64,000 nucleotides of DNA from the NCBI RefSeq assembly GCF_010500965.1, contig NZ_QVMI01000011.1, forward strand, positions 154,776 through 218,775. Direction: 5' to 3'. The stretch is from Bacteroides sp. 51 (GTDB lineage: Bacteria > Bacteroidota > Bacteroidia > Bacteroidales > Bacteroidaceae). The translations under genes were made by a program, and so were the position numbers. The notes beneath the pieces were generated by a model. It saw only the letters and a list, made by a program, of their open reading frames with translations. It had not been told where the DNA came from and searched no databases. Of the stretch, positions 44,791 to 53,276 are shown one piece after another (positions within the stretch are counted from its first letter, which is position 1; each line of letters opens with the position of its first letter).

Positions 44791-44833
44791 TAGAACTTGC
44801 CCCGAATTCTTATTGAATTGGTGGCAAGTTCTA
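44791..44833. terminator. Bidirectional hairpin between convergent genes
   Basis: TAGAACTTGCC (44791-44801) and GGCAAGTTCTA (44823-44833) are perfect inverted repeats, and an inner AATTC / GAATT pair (44805-44819) closes the loop. It lies 7 nt after the GH43-GH28 stop and 30 nt from the NtrC-type stop. An A-rich stretch follows on the plus strand. It probably ends both transcripts. Confidence 0.65.
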
Positions 44834-44862
44834 TAAAAATCCGAGAGCTGTTCTTATGGATT

Positions 44863-46218
44863 TTAAGCCAACCCGTATCGCTTCATCTTATTAAAAAGCG
44901 TTTTCCGGCTGATATGTAATGCTTCTGCCGTAAGCGTGCGGTTATAGTTATTCTTCTTTAGTGCTTCCAGAATAATCTCCTTTTCCACTTGCGCATTGAT
45001 TTCGCGGATACTTTCGCCCTCTTTCTCTGTGGGCTTTATCTCTATCTGGTCATACCCTTTTACCCGCATAGGGAGATGTTCCGATTGTATAATCCCATCC
45101 GATGCCAGGATCATAGCGCTTTGGATAGCATTCTCCAGGTCGCGTACATTTCCCGGCCATTCATAAGCCTGTATCCTGTCCATTGCTGCCTGTGTGATAC
45201 TTTGTACGGACAAGTGCAAGGCTTTATTATGTTTGGCGATAAAGAAATCAATCAACGCGGGGATATCCTTCTGGCGTTCCCGCAAGGGCGGAATGGTTAT
45301 GGTAAAGACATTCAGCCGGTATAACAAATCCAGGCGGAAGTTGCCTCTCTCCACTTCCTCTTCCAACTTGCGATTGGTTGCCGCAACAATACGCACATCA
45401 ACCGGTATAAGCTTCTTTCCACCTATACGTGTAATTTTCCGTTCTTCCAATACACGCAGAAGTTTTACTTGCGCGTCCATAGGGAGTTCGCCTATCTCAT
45501 CCAGAAACAGCGTACCTCCGTTTGCCCGTTCAAACACCCCCGGCTGGGCTTCCTTGGCATCGGTAAACGCGCCTTTCTCGTGCCCGAACAATTCGTTTTC
45601 CATTAACGACAGCGGAATTGCTCCGCAGTTGATCGCTATAAACGGACCGTCCGCCCGCTTGCTGTAGGTATGAACGGCACGGGCAATAAGTTCCTTACCT
45701 GTTCCGCTTTCGCCATGAATCAGTACGGTTGCGTTGGTTTCCGCTACCCGTTTTACTTGTGCTACCACTTGCTTTAGTCCGCCGTTATCTCCAATAATAG
45801 GAATGCCGGATGGGTCGAGTTGCTGCTTTAGCGTTTTGATCTCTCCTTTTAATTGGCAATGTTCTACGGCGCGGTTCACCTTTAATATCAGGTTGTCATT
45901 ATCGAAAGGTTTTTCTATAAAGTCGTATGCCCCTTTCTTTACCGCGTCTACCGCCAATGCAATAGAACCGAAAGCCGTTACGAAGATAACGATCTGTTGC
46001 GGACGGATCTTTTTGATCTCCTCTAATGTTTCCACGCCCGTCATTACCGGCATCTGCTGATCCAGCAAAATTACGTCGGGTTGAAAGCCGGGTAATGCAT
46101 CCAACACCTCCTGTCCATTCTCTACAGCCCTGACTTCATATCCTTCTTCCTTCAATAAAAGGGTGATTACCTTTCGGATACGTACTTCATCGTCGGCTAC
46201 TAATATCTTTCCTTTCAT
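44863..46218 (-). CDS. NtrC-family sigma-54-dependent response regulator
   Basis: This 451-residue protein has a receiver domain (about 1-120, phospho-acceptor Asp53 in ILLDQQMP), a AAA+ sigma-54 activation domain (about 140-370) and a Fis-type helix-turn-helix at the C-terminus (LTAEALHISRKTLFNKMKRYGLA). Walker A is GESGTGKE (169-176) and Walker B FLDE (238-241). The sigma-54-contacting loop reads GAFTDA (216-221) instead of the classical GAFTGA. It should bind enhancer sites and open sigma-54 promoters. The partner histidine kinase lies 55 nt upstream on the same strand. The likely target is the divergent TolC/ABC operon, whose upstream region carries a sigma-54-like promoter and palindromes. 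Confidence 0.94.
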   Translation of the reverse strand: MKGKILVADDEVRIRKVITLLLKEEGYEVRAVENGQEVLDALPGFQPDVILLDQQMPVMTGVETLEEIKKIRPQQIVIFVTAFGSIALAVDAVKKGAYDFIEKPFDNDNLILKVNRAVEHCQLKGEIKTLKQQLDPSGIPIIGDNGGLKQVVAQVKRVAETNATVLIHGESGTGKELIARAVHTYSKRADGPFIAINCGAIPLSLMENELFGHEKGAFTDAKEAQPGVFERANGGTLFLDEIGELPMDAQVKLLRVLEERKITRIGGKKLIPVDVRIVAATNRKLEEEVERGNFRLDLLYRLNVFTITIPPLRERQKDIPALIDFFIAKHNKALHLSVQSITQAAMDRIQAYEWPGNVRDLENAIQSAMILASDGIIQSEHLPMRVKGYDQIEIKPTEKEGESIREINAQVEKEIILEALKKNNYNRTLTAEALHISRKTLFNKMKRYGLA

Positions 46219-46273
46219 ATATTGTATCTTTATTCATTTACCCTCGTTGCGGCGCGTTGCCGCCAGCACTTTG

Positions 46274-47515
46274 CTACTGCCGCTGTGGGAGTTTAATTAT
46301 AAATGTGGTACCTTTCCCTGGAATACTATTCACCTCAATATCCCCTTCGTGCCGGTTGATGACTCCATAACTGATGGCCAATCCCAAACCTGTACCGTCT
46401 TCTTTGGTTGTAAAGAAAGGATTGAACACATTCTCTATTTCACTGCCTTCTATTCCTTTTCCGGTATCTTCAAAAGAAATGAGCAGGTTCCGGGTATTGG
46501 TATTGATTGCCGTACCCTTTTCAATACTGATAATCAGTGTACGCGGACGTTCGGGGGGATTCTGGTTCATGGCTTCCAAAGCGTTCAATATCATATTCAG
46601 GAACACCTGTTTAAGCTGTTCGGCATCGCCAAGAATGGTGGTATTCTCCTCAAAATACTCATACTGTATATCAATTTGTTGGTTTTGCAGTTTGGTTTGG
46701 GCAAGTACCAATGTCTGGTTTATTAATTGTTCAATGTTGACTTCCGCCATGTTCAGTCCCGTTGGGCGGGAGAATGACAGAAGCCCCTGAACAATTTTAT
46801 TGATGCGTTCCACTTCGGAAATCAATTCGGTAACCATTTCCGATTTCAGCGGATCATCCTTAAAATCTTTGCTTAGATATTGAATTGTGCTCCGTATGGC
46901 CGTTAGCGGATTCCGGATTTCATGCGCTGCTCCGGCAGCCAGTTCGCCCAATGTTGCCAAACGGTCGGTGCGGTACATTTTCCGGATGCGATCGCTCTGC
47001 ATTTCATAAAGCGAAGCGTGTTCAATGGCGAAAGCCGCCTGATTGAACATAAGAAACAAAAGGTCGAGCTCTTCCTGCATATATGCCGTATCATCTGTTT
47101 TTCGTCCCAGAAAGATGGTACCACTAATATGGTTCATCACCTTTAACGGGTAAATCAGCTCGGCTTTCATTGCTTCCAGCATGGCCTGCTCTTCTTTTGA
47201 GAAGTAACTGACGATGGCCGGGTTCCTGGAAATAATCAATTCCTTCTCATTAATAGAAAGCCAGTTAATCAGTTTATCTTTTCCTGTAAGTACCCATTCA
47301 GCTTTACCCTCCGAATTCTGTAATTTATACTTGCCGGTGTTCTCGTCCAACAGGAAAATATACACTCGGTCTATCGCGCAAATCTGTTTGACTTTGGCTA
47401 TAAAGTTGTTGATAAGCAATGATTTATCAACAATCAACATCAACGATTTATTTAATTCGGATAATAAAGTTCCCAAATCGGGTTTGACCTCTTTTTTCTT
47501 TCTGAATAGTGACAT
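46274..47515 (-). CDS. Cytoplasmic GAF-domain sensor histidine kinase
   Basis: This 413-residue kinase starts at 47515 (MSLFRKKKEV). It has no transmembrane span or signal peptide. A GAF-like sensor covers about 20-170, then HisKA with His198 in AAHEIRNPLTAI and a C-terminal HATPase domain with the N, G1 and G2 boxes (LNALEAMNQ, FEDTGKGIE, GTGLGLAI). It is the obvious partner of the NtrC-type regulator encoded immediately downstream. The signal is therefore sensed inside the cell. Longer in-frame starts to 47545 are unlikely because they would add an unrelated stretch. It diverges from the TolC gene across a 237-nt regulatory region. Confidence 0.92.
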   Translation of the reverse strand: MSLFRKKKEVKPDLGTLLSELNKSLMLIVDKSLLINNFIAKVKQICAIDRVYIFLLDENTGKYKLQNSEGKAEWVLTGKDKLINWLSINEKELIISRNPAIVSYFSKEEQAMLEAMKAELIYPLKVMNHISGTIFLGRKTDDTAYMQEELDLLFLMFNQAAFAIEHASLYEMQSDRIRKMYRTDRLATLGELAAGAAHEIRNPLTAIRSTIQYLSKDFKDDPLKSEMVTELISEVERINKIVQGLLSFSRPTGLNMAEVNIEQLINQTLVLAQTKLQNQQIDIQYEYFEENTTILGDAEQLKQVFLNMILNALEAMNQNPPERPRTLIISIEKGTAINTNTRNLLISFEDTGKGIEGSEIENVFNPFFTTKEDGTGLGLAISYGVINRHEGDIEVNSIPGKGTTFIIKLPQRQ

Positions 47516-47558
47516 AAGTAATGCAGTTTGGGAACAAATATACATTTAATTTTTAGAT

Positions 47559-47578
47559 ATGGGTATAAAATTACCCAA
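47559..47578. promoter_or_regulatory. Palindromic regulator site 1 (8-4-8), upstream of the sigma-54 promoter
   Basis: ATGGGTAT (47559-47566) and TTACCCAA (47571-47578) form a near-perfect inverted repeat around a 4-nt spacer. The same architecture recurs at 47713-47732, and a half-site TTACCCAT lies at 47600-47607. At about 85-100 nt upstream of the -24 element, this is a normal enhancer position for an NtrC-type activator. Confidence 0.65.
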
Positions 47579-47661
47579 ATTGAGAAATAAAATTCGTGTT
47601 TACCCATCTTATTATTAGCACTTAAGAATTGTTGTGATTGATAATCAGTGGGTTATGATTC

Positions 47662-47677
47662 TGGCACGATATTTGAA
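47662..47677 (+). promoter_or_regulatory. Sigma-54-type -24/-12 promoter for the TolC/ABC operon
   Basis: TGGCACG (47662-47668), a 4-nt spacer and TTGAA (47673-47677) match the sigma-54 pattern TGGCACG-N4-TTGCA with one mismatch in the -12 element. The spacing of the conserved GG and the TTG is correct. Transcription would start near 47688, about 65 nt before the TolC start codon. Confidence 0.7.
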
Positions 47678-47712
47678 CTATAGATTTACAGGTTAATCAT
47701 TTGTATTATCCT

Positions 47713-47732
47713 ATGGGTAACCATTTACCCAT
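47713..47732. promoter_or_regulatory. Palindromic regulator site 2 (perfect 8-4-8), in the TolC leader
   Basis: ATGGGTAA (47713-47720) and TTACCCAT (47725-47732) are a perfect inverted repeat separated by CCAT. It lies downstream of the predicted transcription start and 21 nt before the TolC ATG. It shares its arms with site 1 at 47559. Confidence 0.7.
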
Positions 47733-47752
47733 TGGTGCTATTTATCAAATAC

Positions 47753-49282
47753 ATGAAAATGAATAAAGTAAAGTATTCCCTGATATTCTTTTTGTTACTG
47801 ATTGCAGGAACCTATTTACACGCTTCGGAAACATATAAGATTTCTTTTGATGAGGCTATCCGCATAGCATTGGGCGAAAGTTATACTGTAAAGTATCATA
47901 AGAAGGAAATAGATGCCACCCATTATTCCTATTTGTATACCAAGGCCGATTTTAAGCCGATGCTGGATTTTAACATGTTTACCCCTTCATGGAGCGAAAG
48001 CCTTCAAAGCATTTCCCAGGTCGATGGCTTGCCGGTTTACAACTCTGTGGGCTCCATGCAAATGGGTGGTAACCTTAGTTTTACTTATGTGCTGCCCACA
48101 GGTGGTAATTTTGCTTTCTCATCTAAAATGTATTGGGAGAACTACCGCACCACACTCTCTCAGAAAGATAATGAAGAACTGGAGCGCGACCAGGTGTATT
48201 CCCGGTTTGCACTTTCCTTTAACCAGCCCATCTTCACTACCAACCAATTGAAAGAGAATATGAAAGTAGCCCGGCTGGATTATCAGAAAAGTACCTGCTA
48301 TTTTACACGCGTACAGATGGATATTGTGTATAACGTAGCAGCCAGCTTCTACGAAGTATACCAACTGGCTTATGAACTGAAAATAAACCAGGATCGACTT
48401 GAGAACTCGCGCGAAGCCTACCGGATCACCAAACTGAAACAAGAGACGGGAAACCTGCCCGAAGGCGAATTGCTGATTGCCGAAATCACTGTGTCGCAAA
48501 ACGAAGCACGCGTGATGGAGAGTGAAGGAAAGCTGGAAACAGCCAAAGATGAATTCAAGTTGCTCATTGGCCTGGATTTGGTGAAGGATATTGAACTGGT
48601 AGCAGAAATGGAGTTTGAAACCTTCCTGATTGATATGCAACAAGCCATTGATGAGGCGCTGGCCAACCGGATGGAAATACAGGAAAATAACATTGATATT
48701 GAATTGCAGAAGATTGAAGTGAAGAGAGCCAAACGCGAAAGGGAGATCAAAGGAAATATATCTGCTTTCTATGATTTCACGGGGTTGAGTACACGAGACG
48801 GCGGATCGGTTGGTCAACTCGTCAATTCATCTTTTGATAATATGAAAGACCGCCCTTCCAACCGGGGTATTGCTTTTACCTTATCTTATCCCATAGCCGA
48901 CTGGGGCAGATCGAAGAATCAAAAAAAGCGGGCAGAGATGCGTTTAAAGCAACAGGAACTCAATCTGGATAATACCAAGCGCGTTATTGAACGCGAAATT
49001 CGCGAGATTGTACGCAGCGTATACGAAGCCGAACGGAGATTCCGTATCAACCGGCGCAACCAAGAAGTGGCTATTGAAAGTTACCGTATCAGTCAGATGC
49101 GGTTTGAAAACGGAGATATGACAAGTCAGGAGTTATCTATTGAACAGGAACGCTTATCGCAGGTACAGTTGGCTTACATAGAAAGCTATATCACTTACAG
49201 GCTATCCGTAGCCAACCTGAACCGGAAAACCATGTTTGATTTTGAAAATAACAGAAGCTATTTGTTGGATAAAGAAATATAA
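47753..49282 (+). CDS. TolC-family outer-membrane efflux protein
   Basis: This protein of about 509 residues forms a trimeric outer-membrane channel and periplasmic tunnel. It has a signal peptide (cleavage near YLHASE) and two related halves with the long coiled-coil helices of the OEP family. Examples are ITKLKQETGNLPEGELLIAEITVSQNEARVMESEG-type helices in the first half and SYRISQMRFENGDMTSQELSIEQERLS in the second. The start at 47753 (or 47759) follows a sigma-54-type promoter. It opens an operon with a NEW3 membrane protein, an ABC ATPase and two ABC-2 permeases, so it probably provides the exit for that exporter. Confidence 0.92.
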   Translation: MKMNKVKYSLIFFLLLIAGTYLHASETYKISFDEAIRIALGESYTVKYHKKEIDATHYSYLYTKADFKPMLDFNMFTPSWSESLQSISQVDGLPVYNSVGSMQMGGNLSFTYVLPTGGNFAFSSKMYWENYRTTLSQKDNEELERDQVYSRFALSFNQPIFTTNQLKENMKVARLDYQKSTCYFTRVQMDIVYNVAASFYEVYQLAYELKINQDRLENSREAYRITKLKQETGNLPEGELLIAEITVSQNEARVMESEGKLETAKDEFKLLIGLDLVKDIELVAEMEFETFLIDMQQAIDEALANRMEIQENNIDIELQKIEVKRAKREREIKGNISAFYDFTGLSTRDGGSVGQLVNSSFDNMKDRPSNRGIAFTLSYPIADWGRSKNQKKRAEMRLKQQELNLDNTKRVIEREIREIVRSVYEAERRFRINRRNQEVAIESYRISQMRFENGDMTSQELSIEQERLSQVQLAYIESYITYRLSVANLNRKTMFDFENNRSYLLDKEI

Positions 49283-49284
49283 GA

Positions 49285-49415
49285 AAACTGAATCACGGGG
49301 CATCTTTAGTTAAATTTTTAATTAAACAATTCATGATAGTAACCTTAAGTTTAAGCTGTGTAAATACGATAGTTTATATAATAAAAAATGGAGTGATGCC
49401 CCTGTGATTCAGTTT
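49285..49415. repeat. Long inverted repeat in the TolC/NEW3 intergenic gap
   Basis: The arms at 49285-49304 and 49395-49415 are complementary over 20 bp with one bulged base (core CTGAATCAC / GTGATTCAG). They enclose 90 nt of AT-rich sequence. It could fold in mRNA as an attenuator or RNA-stability element, or be a small mobile repeat. No T-run follows the right arm, so simple termination is less likely. Confidence 0.65.
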
Positions 49416-49443
49416 AATAGGTCTATTAAATAATTAAATATAC

Positions 49444-50865
49444 ATGATAATGAAACCATTCTACTACATGCTCGTTGCTTTTTTGCTGTTAGTCCCTTAT
49501 GTCCATGCACAGGGCGATAGTGAAGCGGCTCTTTTATTAGATCTCAAGAAAACGCGGGCCGATTATGAAGTTGCCAAACAAAAGTTTGAGAACGACACGA
49601 AACTGTACAACGCTAAAGCCATTTCCGCCAATGACTATGACCGCTCTAAGAATGAGTTGTTGAGCAGGGAAGTGGACTATCAGAAGTTAATCCTGAAACT
49701 GATTTCCCAACAAAGCTACATTACCGTAGAGCGGGCCATTAAGTATCAGGATAAACGTGGAAACCGCAAGGTAAAGATCACACTGAAAAGTGCCCTCGAA
49801 GGTAACGAAGAATACCTTAACCAGTTTAAAGACCATTTTGATGTCTTTACACCCGAGATGCGCTCCGGAAAGATATATAACATTTATGTATCTTTGGTAG
49901 ACAATGAATCGAAAACAATTATCGGTACCCCTTATGAGTACCGCGTCTCTTCCATTGAACTGGGGAAACTTGCCGATGCCGATTTCGAACTGCTCAAAGA
50001 TGCCGAAAGCCTGACCGTTGCCCTAAACTACAACAACCGGAAAGACGAGAAGAACATTTATCTGAAGAAAGACGGCAGCATGAGCGTACTGGATATTGCT
50101 TCCATGCAATTCAGTCAGGAAACGGAACTGAATAATAAAGCTGTTTATGATATCACTCTTGAACGTTTCTCTACCACAGACGATGTCTACAGACTGGAAG
50201 TGAAAAACCTTCCCCGCCAGATCAGCTATGAATTTATGGATGGCGAAAGTAAGGTTACTCAGATCAGATTTGCACAGGGCGTAAACGTAAAAAAGCTATC
50301 TTTACAAGTATATTTACCGGATAGAGATGACAGCGAGGTGGTGATCGATCAACCGCTTAAGTTTCAGGTAGAAGCACTTACGGCTACCAATGGCGAAAAA
50401 GCCGGTAGCGAACAACTGGAGATCATTCCCCGGGGAAGAGGAAAAATAGAAGTACGTGCCAATAACCTATACCATGAAACCACCACCGGAAAAGAGGTGG
50501 CGATGGATGTAACCGTTCGTAACGGGGGCAGCCGGCGACTGGATAACATCCGGGTGACTACCGAAAAACCTCTTGGCTGGGAAACGGTGATTGAGCCGGC
50601 GTTAATCAGCAGCCTCGACCCCGAAAAGGAACAAGTCGTGAAAGTGAGCATCATTCCTCCTGAAGGAGGTGGGGTAGGTGCGCAAGAAGTGAAGATCAAA
50701 ACAGAAGCCACCGCCGATAACCGAAAGGTAGATACGGAAGACAAGACAGTGCGCATACAGGTAAATGCCCAAACTTCCATCTGGGGAACCTTGTTTTTAA
50801 TCTTGTTGTTAGTCGGCTTTATCGGCGGAGTAGTCTGGTTTGGTATGAAACTAAGCAAAAGATGA
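49444..50865 (+). CDS. Membrane-anchored NEW3-domain protein, adaptor-like
   Basis: This 473-residue protein has a signal peptide (cleavage near YVHAQG), a short coiled-coil hairpin at about 28-80 (ADYEVAKQKFENDTKLYN, AISANDYDRSKNELLS) that resembles the helical hairpin of membrane-fusion proteins, then beta-rich domains. The domain at about 340-440 resembles NEW3 (KEVAMDVTVRNGGSRRLDNI, GWETVIEP, VVKVSIIPPEG). A C-terminal transmembrane helix at about 448-468 anchors it in the inner membrane with the bulk in the periplasm. Lying between TolC and ABC transporter genes, it may link the two, although it has no typical HlyD lipoyl domain that I can see. I know of no named function. Confidence 0.78.
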   Translation: MIMKPFYYMLVAFLLLVPYVHAQGDSEAALLLDLKKTRADYEVAKQKFENDTKLYNAKAISANDYDRSKNELLSREVDYQKLILKLISQQSYITVERAIKYQDKRGNRKVKITLKSALEGNEEYLNQFKDHFDVFTPEMRSGKIYNIYVSLVDNESKTIIGTPYEYRVSSIELGKLADADFELLKDAESLTVALNYNNRKDEKNIYLKKDGSMSVLDIASMQFSQETELNNKAVYDITLERFSTTDDVYRLEVKNLPRQISYEFMDGESKVTQIRFAQGVNVKKLSLQVYLPDRDDSEVVIDQPLKFQVEALTATNGEKAGSEQLEIIPRGRGKIEVRANNLYHETTTGKEVAMDVTVRNGGSRRLDNIRVTTEKPLGWETVIEPALISSLDPEKEQVVKVSIIPPEGGGVGAQEVKIKTEATADNRKVDTEDKTVRIQVNAQTSIWGTLFLILLLVGFIGGVVWFGMKLSKR

Positions 50866-50870
50866 TGAAC

Positions 50871-50954
50871 GAATAAGTCAATGCATTATTCGCATAAGTC
50901 AACGCATTATTCGCATAACTCAATGCATTATTTGAATAACTCAATGCATTATCC
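50871..50954. repeat. 21-nt tandem array, four units, each an inverted repeat
   Basis: Units begin at 50871, 50892, 50913 and 50934. The first is GAATAA-N9-TTATTC, and the others vary at one or two arm positions; all contain TCAA(T/C)GCATTA. The array lies between the NEW3 and ABC ATPase genes, 45 nt before the latter's start codon. It does not encode a protein. Confidence 0.85.
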
Positions 50955-50998
50955 GGAATATAAAAAGTATATATAAATAATAACTAATACACAATACG

Positions 50999-51715
50999 AT
51001 GTTACAGGTAATAGATTTAACAAAGCGTTATGAAGATGGGTATTTGGCTCTCGATTCTCTGAATCTGGAAATCAAACCCGGTGAGATATTCTTCCTTCTG
51101 GGAGCAAACGGAGCAGGTAAAACAACTACCATCAACCTTTTGCTTAATTTCATTGAGCCTACCTCGGGTAAGGCTCTGGTAGATGGCATTGATGTGATGG
51201 AACAACCGCTGGAAACAAAGAATCATATTGCTTTTGTGTCTGAGAATGTGATGCTTTACGGTAACTTCACCGCCCGGCAAAACCTTGACTTCTTTGCTCA
51301 CCTGGGAGGGAAAACAAACCTAACCAAAAACGATTATTATAATGTCATGCGCAGCGTCGGCCTGCAGGAAGAAGCTTTTGAACGCAAACTCAAAACATTC
51401 TCCAAAGGAATGCGCCAGAAAGTGGGACTGGCTATTGCCATCATAAAAGATGCCAATAACATTGTTATGGACGAACCCACCACGGGGCTCGATCCTAAAA
51501 GTGCGGCCGAACTTATGCAGTTATTAATCAATCTGCGCAACGAAGGCAAATCTATCCTGATGTGTACCCACGATCTTTTCCGTGCCAAAGCCGTAGCCGA
51601 TAGAGTGGGGATTATGAAAGAAGGACGCCTGGTGATGCTTCGCACACGCGATGAGTTTCTACAGGATGATCTGGAGCGTATTTATCTGGACTATATGCAG
51701 GAGGCAATACTATGA
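50999..51715 (+). CDS. ABC transporter ATP-binding protein
   Basis: This 238-residue ATPase has all ABC motifs: Walker A GANGAGKT (35-42), the signature FSKGMRQK, Walker B NNIVMDEP and the H-loop CTHD. It resembles the ABC-2/DrrA-type subunits that work with separate permeases. It overlaps the following permease gene by 4 nt (ATGA), so the two are translationally coupled. It would power export or membrane remodelling by the 51712-54659 permeases. Confidence 0.94.
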   Translation: MLQVIDLTKRYEDGYLALDSLNLEIKPGEIFFLLGANGAGKTTTINLLLNFIEPTSGKALVDGIDVMEQPLETKNHIAFVSENVMLYGNFTARQNLDFFAHLGGKTNLTKNDYYNVMRSVGLQEEAFERKLKTFSKGMRQKVGLAIAIIKDANNIVMDEPTTGLDPKSAAELMQLLINLRNEGKSILMCTHDLFRAKAVADRVGIMKEGRLVMLRTRDEFLQDDLERIYLDYMQEAIL

Positions 51716-53259
51716 TTTGGTTGATAGCAAAAAAAGATTTCCTGCTGAACTTGCTTTCGGTCAGGTTTATCATCGGTTTTCTACTTTGTCTGGTCGTAAT
51801 TCCGTTTACCATGGTGGTAAGTGTGGACGATTTTGAGAATCAGATGCGTATATATAAGATAGATAAGGAAGAAGCGGACAATCACTTCAAAGATTTGCGC
51901 GTGTACTCCGCTTTACGTCCAACGGTGGTGAAGGAACCCGAGGTGTTGAGCATCTTTAGTAAAGGTATATCTTCCAATATCGGTAATAAAACAAAAGTGA
52001 TGTTAGGAGAATACCCGTTGTTCCCTACCGGCCAGACGTCTTTACGAGATAATCCGTTGCTGAATGCGTTCTTCTCACTCGATTTTGTAACTGTCATTGC
52101 CATACTGATTTCATTACTGGCGCTTATCTTCTCTTACGACTCCATTACCCGTGAGCGGGAGGACGGAACGATGAAGTTGGTTATGACCAATTCACTGAGC
52201 CGTATCTCCTTCCTATTTGGCAAGTTAACCGGAATGTTATTGACGCTGTTGCCCATCCTGATATTCTGTTACCTGTTGGCGTGCCTGATTATTGTTTTTA
52301 ATCCGAATATAAGTCTGTCATACTCCGACTGGACGGGTATCGCCTTGTTGTTCATGACGTCCATCATCTATATGTTGGTCTTTATCCTGCTGGGTATGTT
52401 TATATCTTCGCTCACAACGCACTCTTCTTCATCTATAATCCTGTGCCTGTTGTGTTGGATTGGTTTTCTGTTTATTATACCCAATATGGCTACTTACTTG
52501 TCGCAGAGTATTTCGGAAACTCCTCTATATGGTAATGTGCAAACTGTTATAGAAGATTACAGGAAAGAATTCCATGCAGAGAAATCAAAATTACATGAAC
52601 GATTGCGTAAAGAAGTTGGCGTGAAACAATTTTATTGGGATACTTATGATGGAGGTTATAATGACGGCTACGAAATGTTATCGAAAGGAATATGGGAGGT
52701 AGCAAGGATTCACCAGTTACAAAACACGTGGTCTGAGCCTTACCGGATCGACATGGCAGATAAGATATGGACCGTGCAAAAAGATTATCTGGATAAGCTC
52801 GAGAGACAGCAACACACTCAGAAGTATCTTTCGTGGTTATCTCCTTCCGAGTTATTTGCACAGGCCACCGATATGCTTTGCCGTACGGATGTTGAGTCTT
52901 TCTTTAAATATATGGAGAGCCAACGTATGTATCGCGAAACAATGATCCGGTTCTTTAAAGATAATAACCTGTTTAGTTCCTTCAGCTATTTCACTATTCA
53001 GCCCGAAAAGGACTTTCCTACCGAGCAGGAAATGGAAGATTTCCGGGCAAAGAAGGGGGGTAGAGGCTATCCGAAAGGTTATAATGTTTCGGACTTCCCG
53101 TCTATTAATACCGATAATGTTCCCCGGTATGCGTATGTAATGTCCTCCTCGGCTGATACGTTCAATGCAGCTTTAGGACGATTGACCGGATTACTGATTA
53201 TTAGTATTCTATTGCTCTTAGGTACAATTGGTGTATTCCTGAAATATGATGTTCGGTAA
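51712..53259 (+). CDS. ABC-2 type permease with large extracytoplasmic loop (first)
   Basis: This 515-residue inner-membrane protein has a transmembrane helix near the N-terminus (about 17-38), an about 80-residue loop, then a block of four spans (about 120-270), a second large soluble loop (about 275-470) and a final span. The segment DSITREREDGTMKLVMTNSLSR is the typical coupling region of ABC-2/DUF3526-like permeases. It overlaps the ATPase gene by 4 nt and is followed 17 nt later by a related permease gene, suggesting that the two form a heterodimer. Confidence 0.88.
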   Translation: MIWLIAKKDFLLNLLSVRFIIGFLLCLVVIPFTMVVSVDDFENQMRIYKIDKEEADNHFKDLRVYSALRPTVVKEPEVLSIFSKGISSNIGNKTKVMLGEYPLFPTGQTSLRDNPLLNAFFSLDFVTVIAILISLLALIFSYDSITREREDGTMKLVMTNSLSRISFLFGKLTGMLLTLLPILIFCYLLACLIIVFNPNISLSYSDWTGIALLFMTSIIYMLVFILLGMFISSLTTHSSSSIILCLLCWIGFLFIIPNMATYLSQSISETPLYGNVQTVIEDYRKEFHAEKSKLHERLRKEVGVKQFYWDTYDGGYNDGYEMLSKGIWEVARIHQLQNTWSEPYRIDMADKIWTVQKDYLDKLERQQHTQKYLSWLSPSELFAQATDMLCRTDVESFFKYMESQRMYRETMIRFFKDNNLFSSFSYFTIQPEKDFPTEQEMEDFRAKKGGRGYPKGYNVSDFPSINTDNVPRYAYVMSSSADTFNAALGRLTGLLIISILLLLGTIGVFLKYDVR

Positions 53260-53276
53260 CTAAAAACTATAAAGCT

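Noticed and set aside
48119-48817. 232-codon minus-strand frame inside the TolC gene
   Set aside because: Long because of the TolC codon bias; no recognisable domain, while the plus-strand TolC frame is clear.
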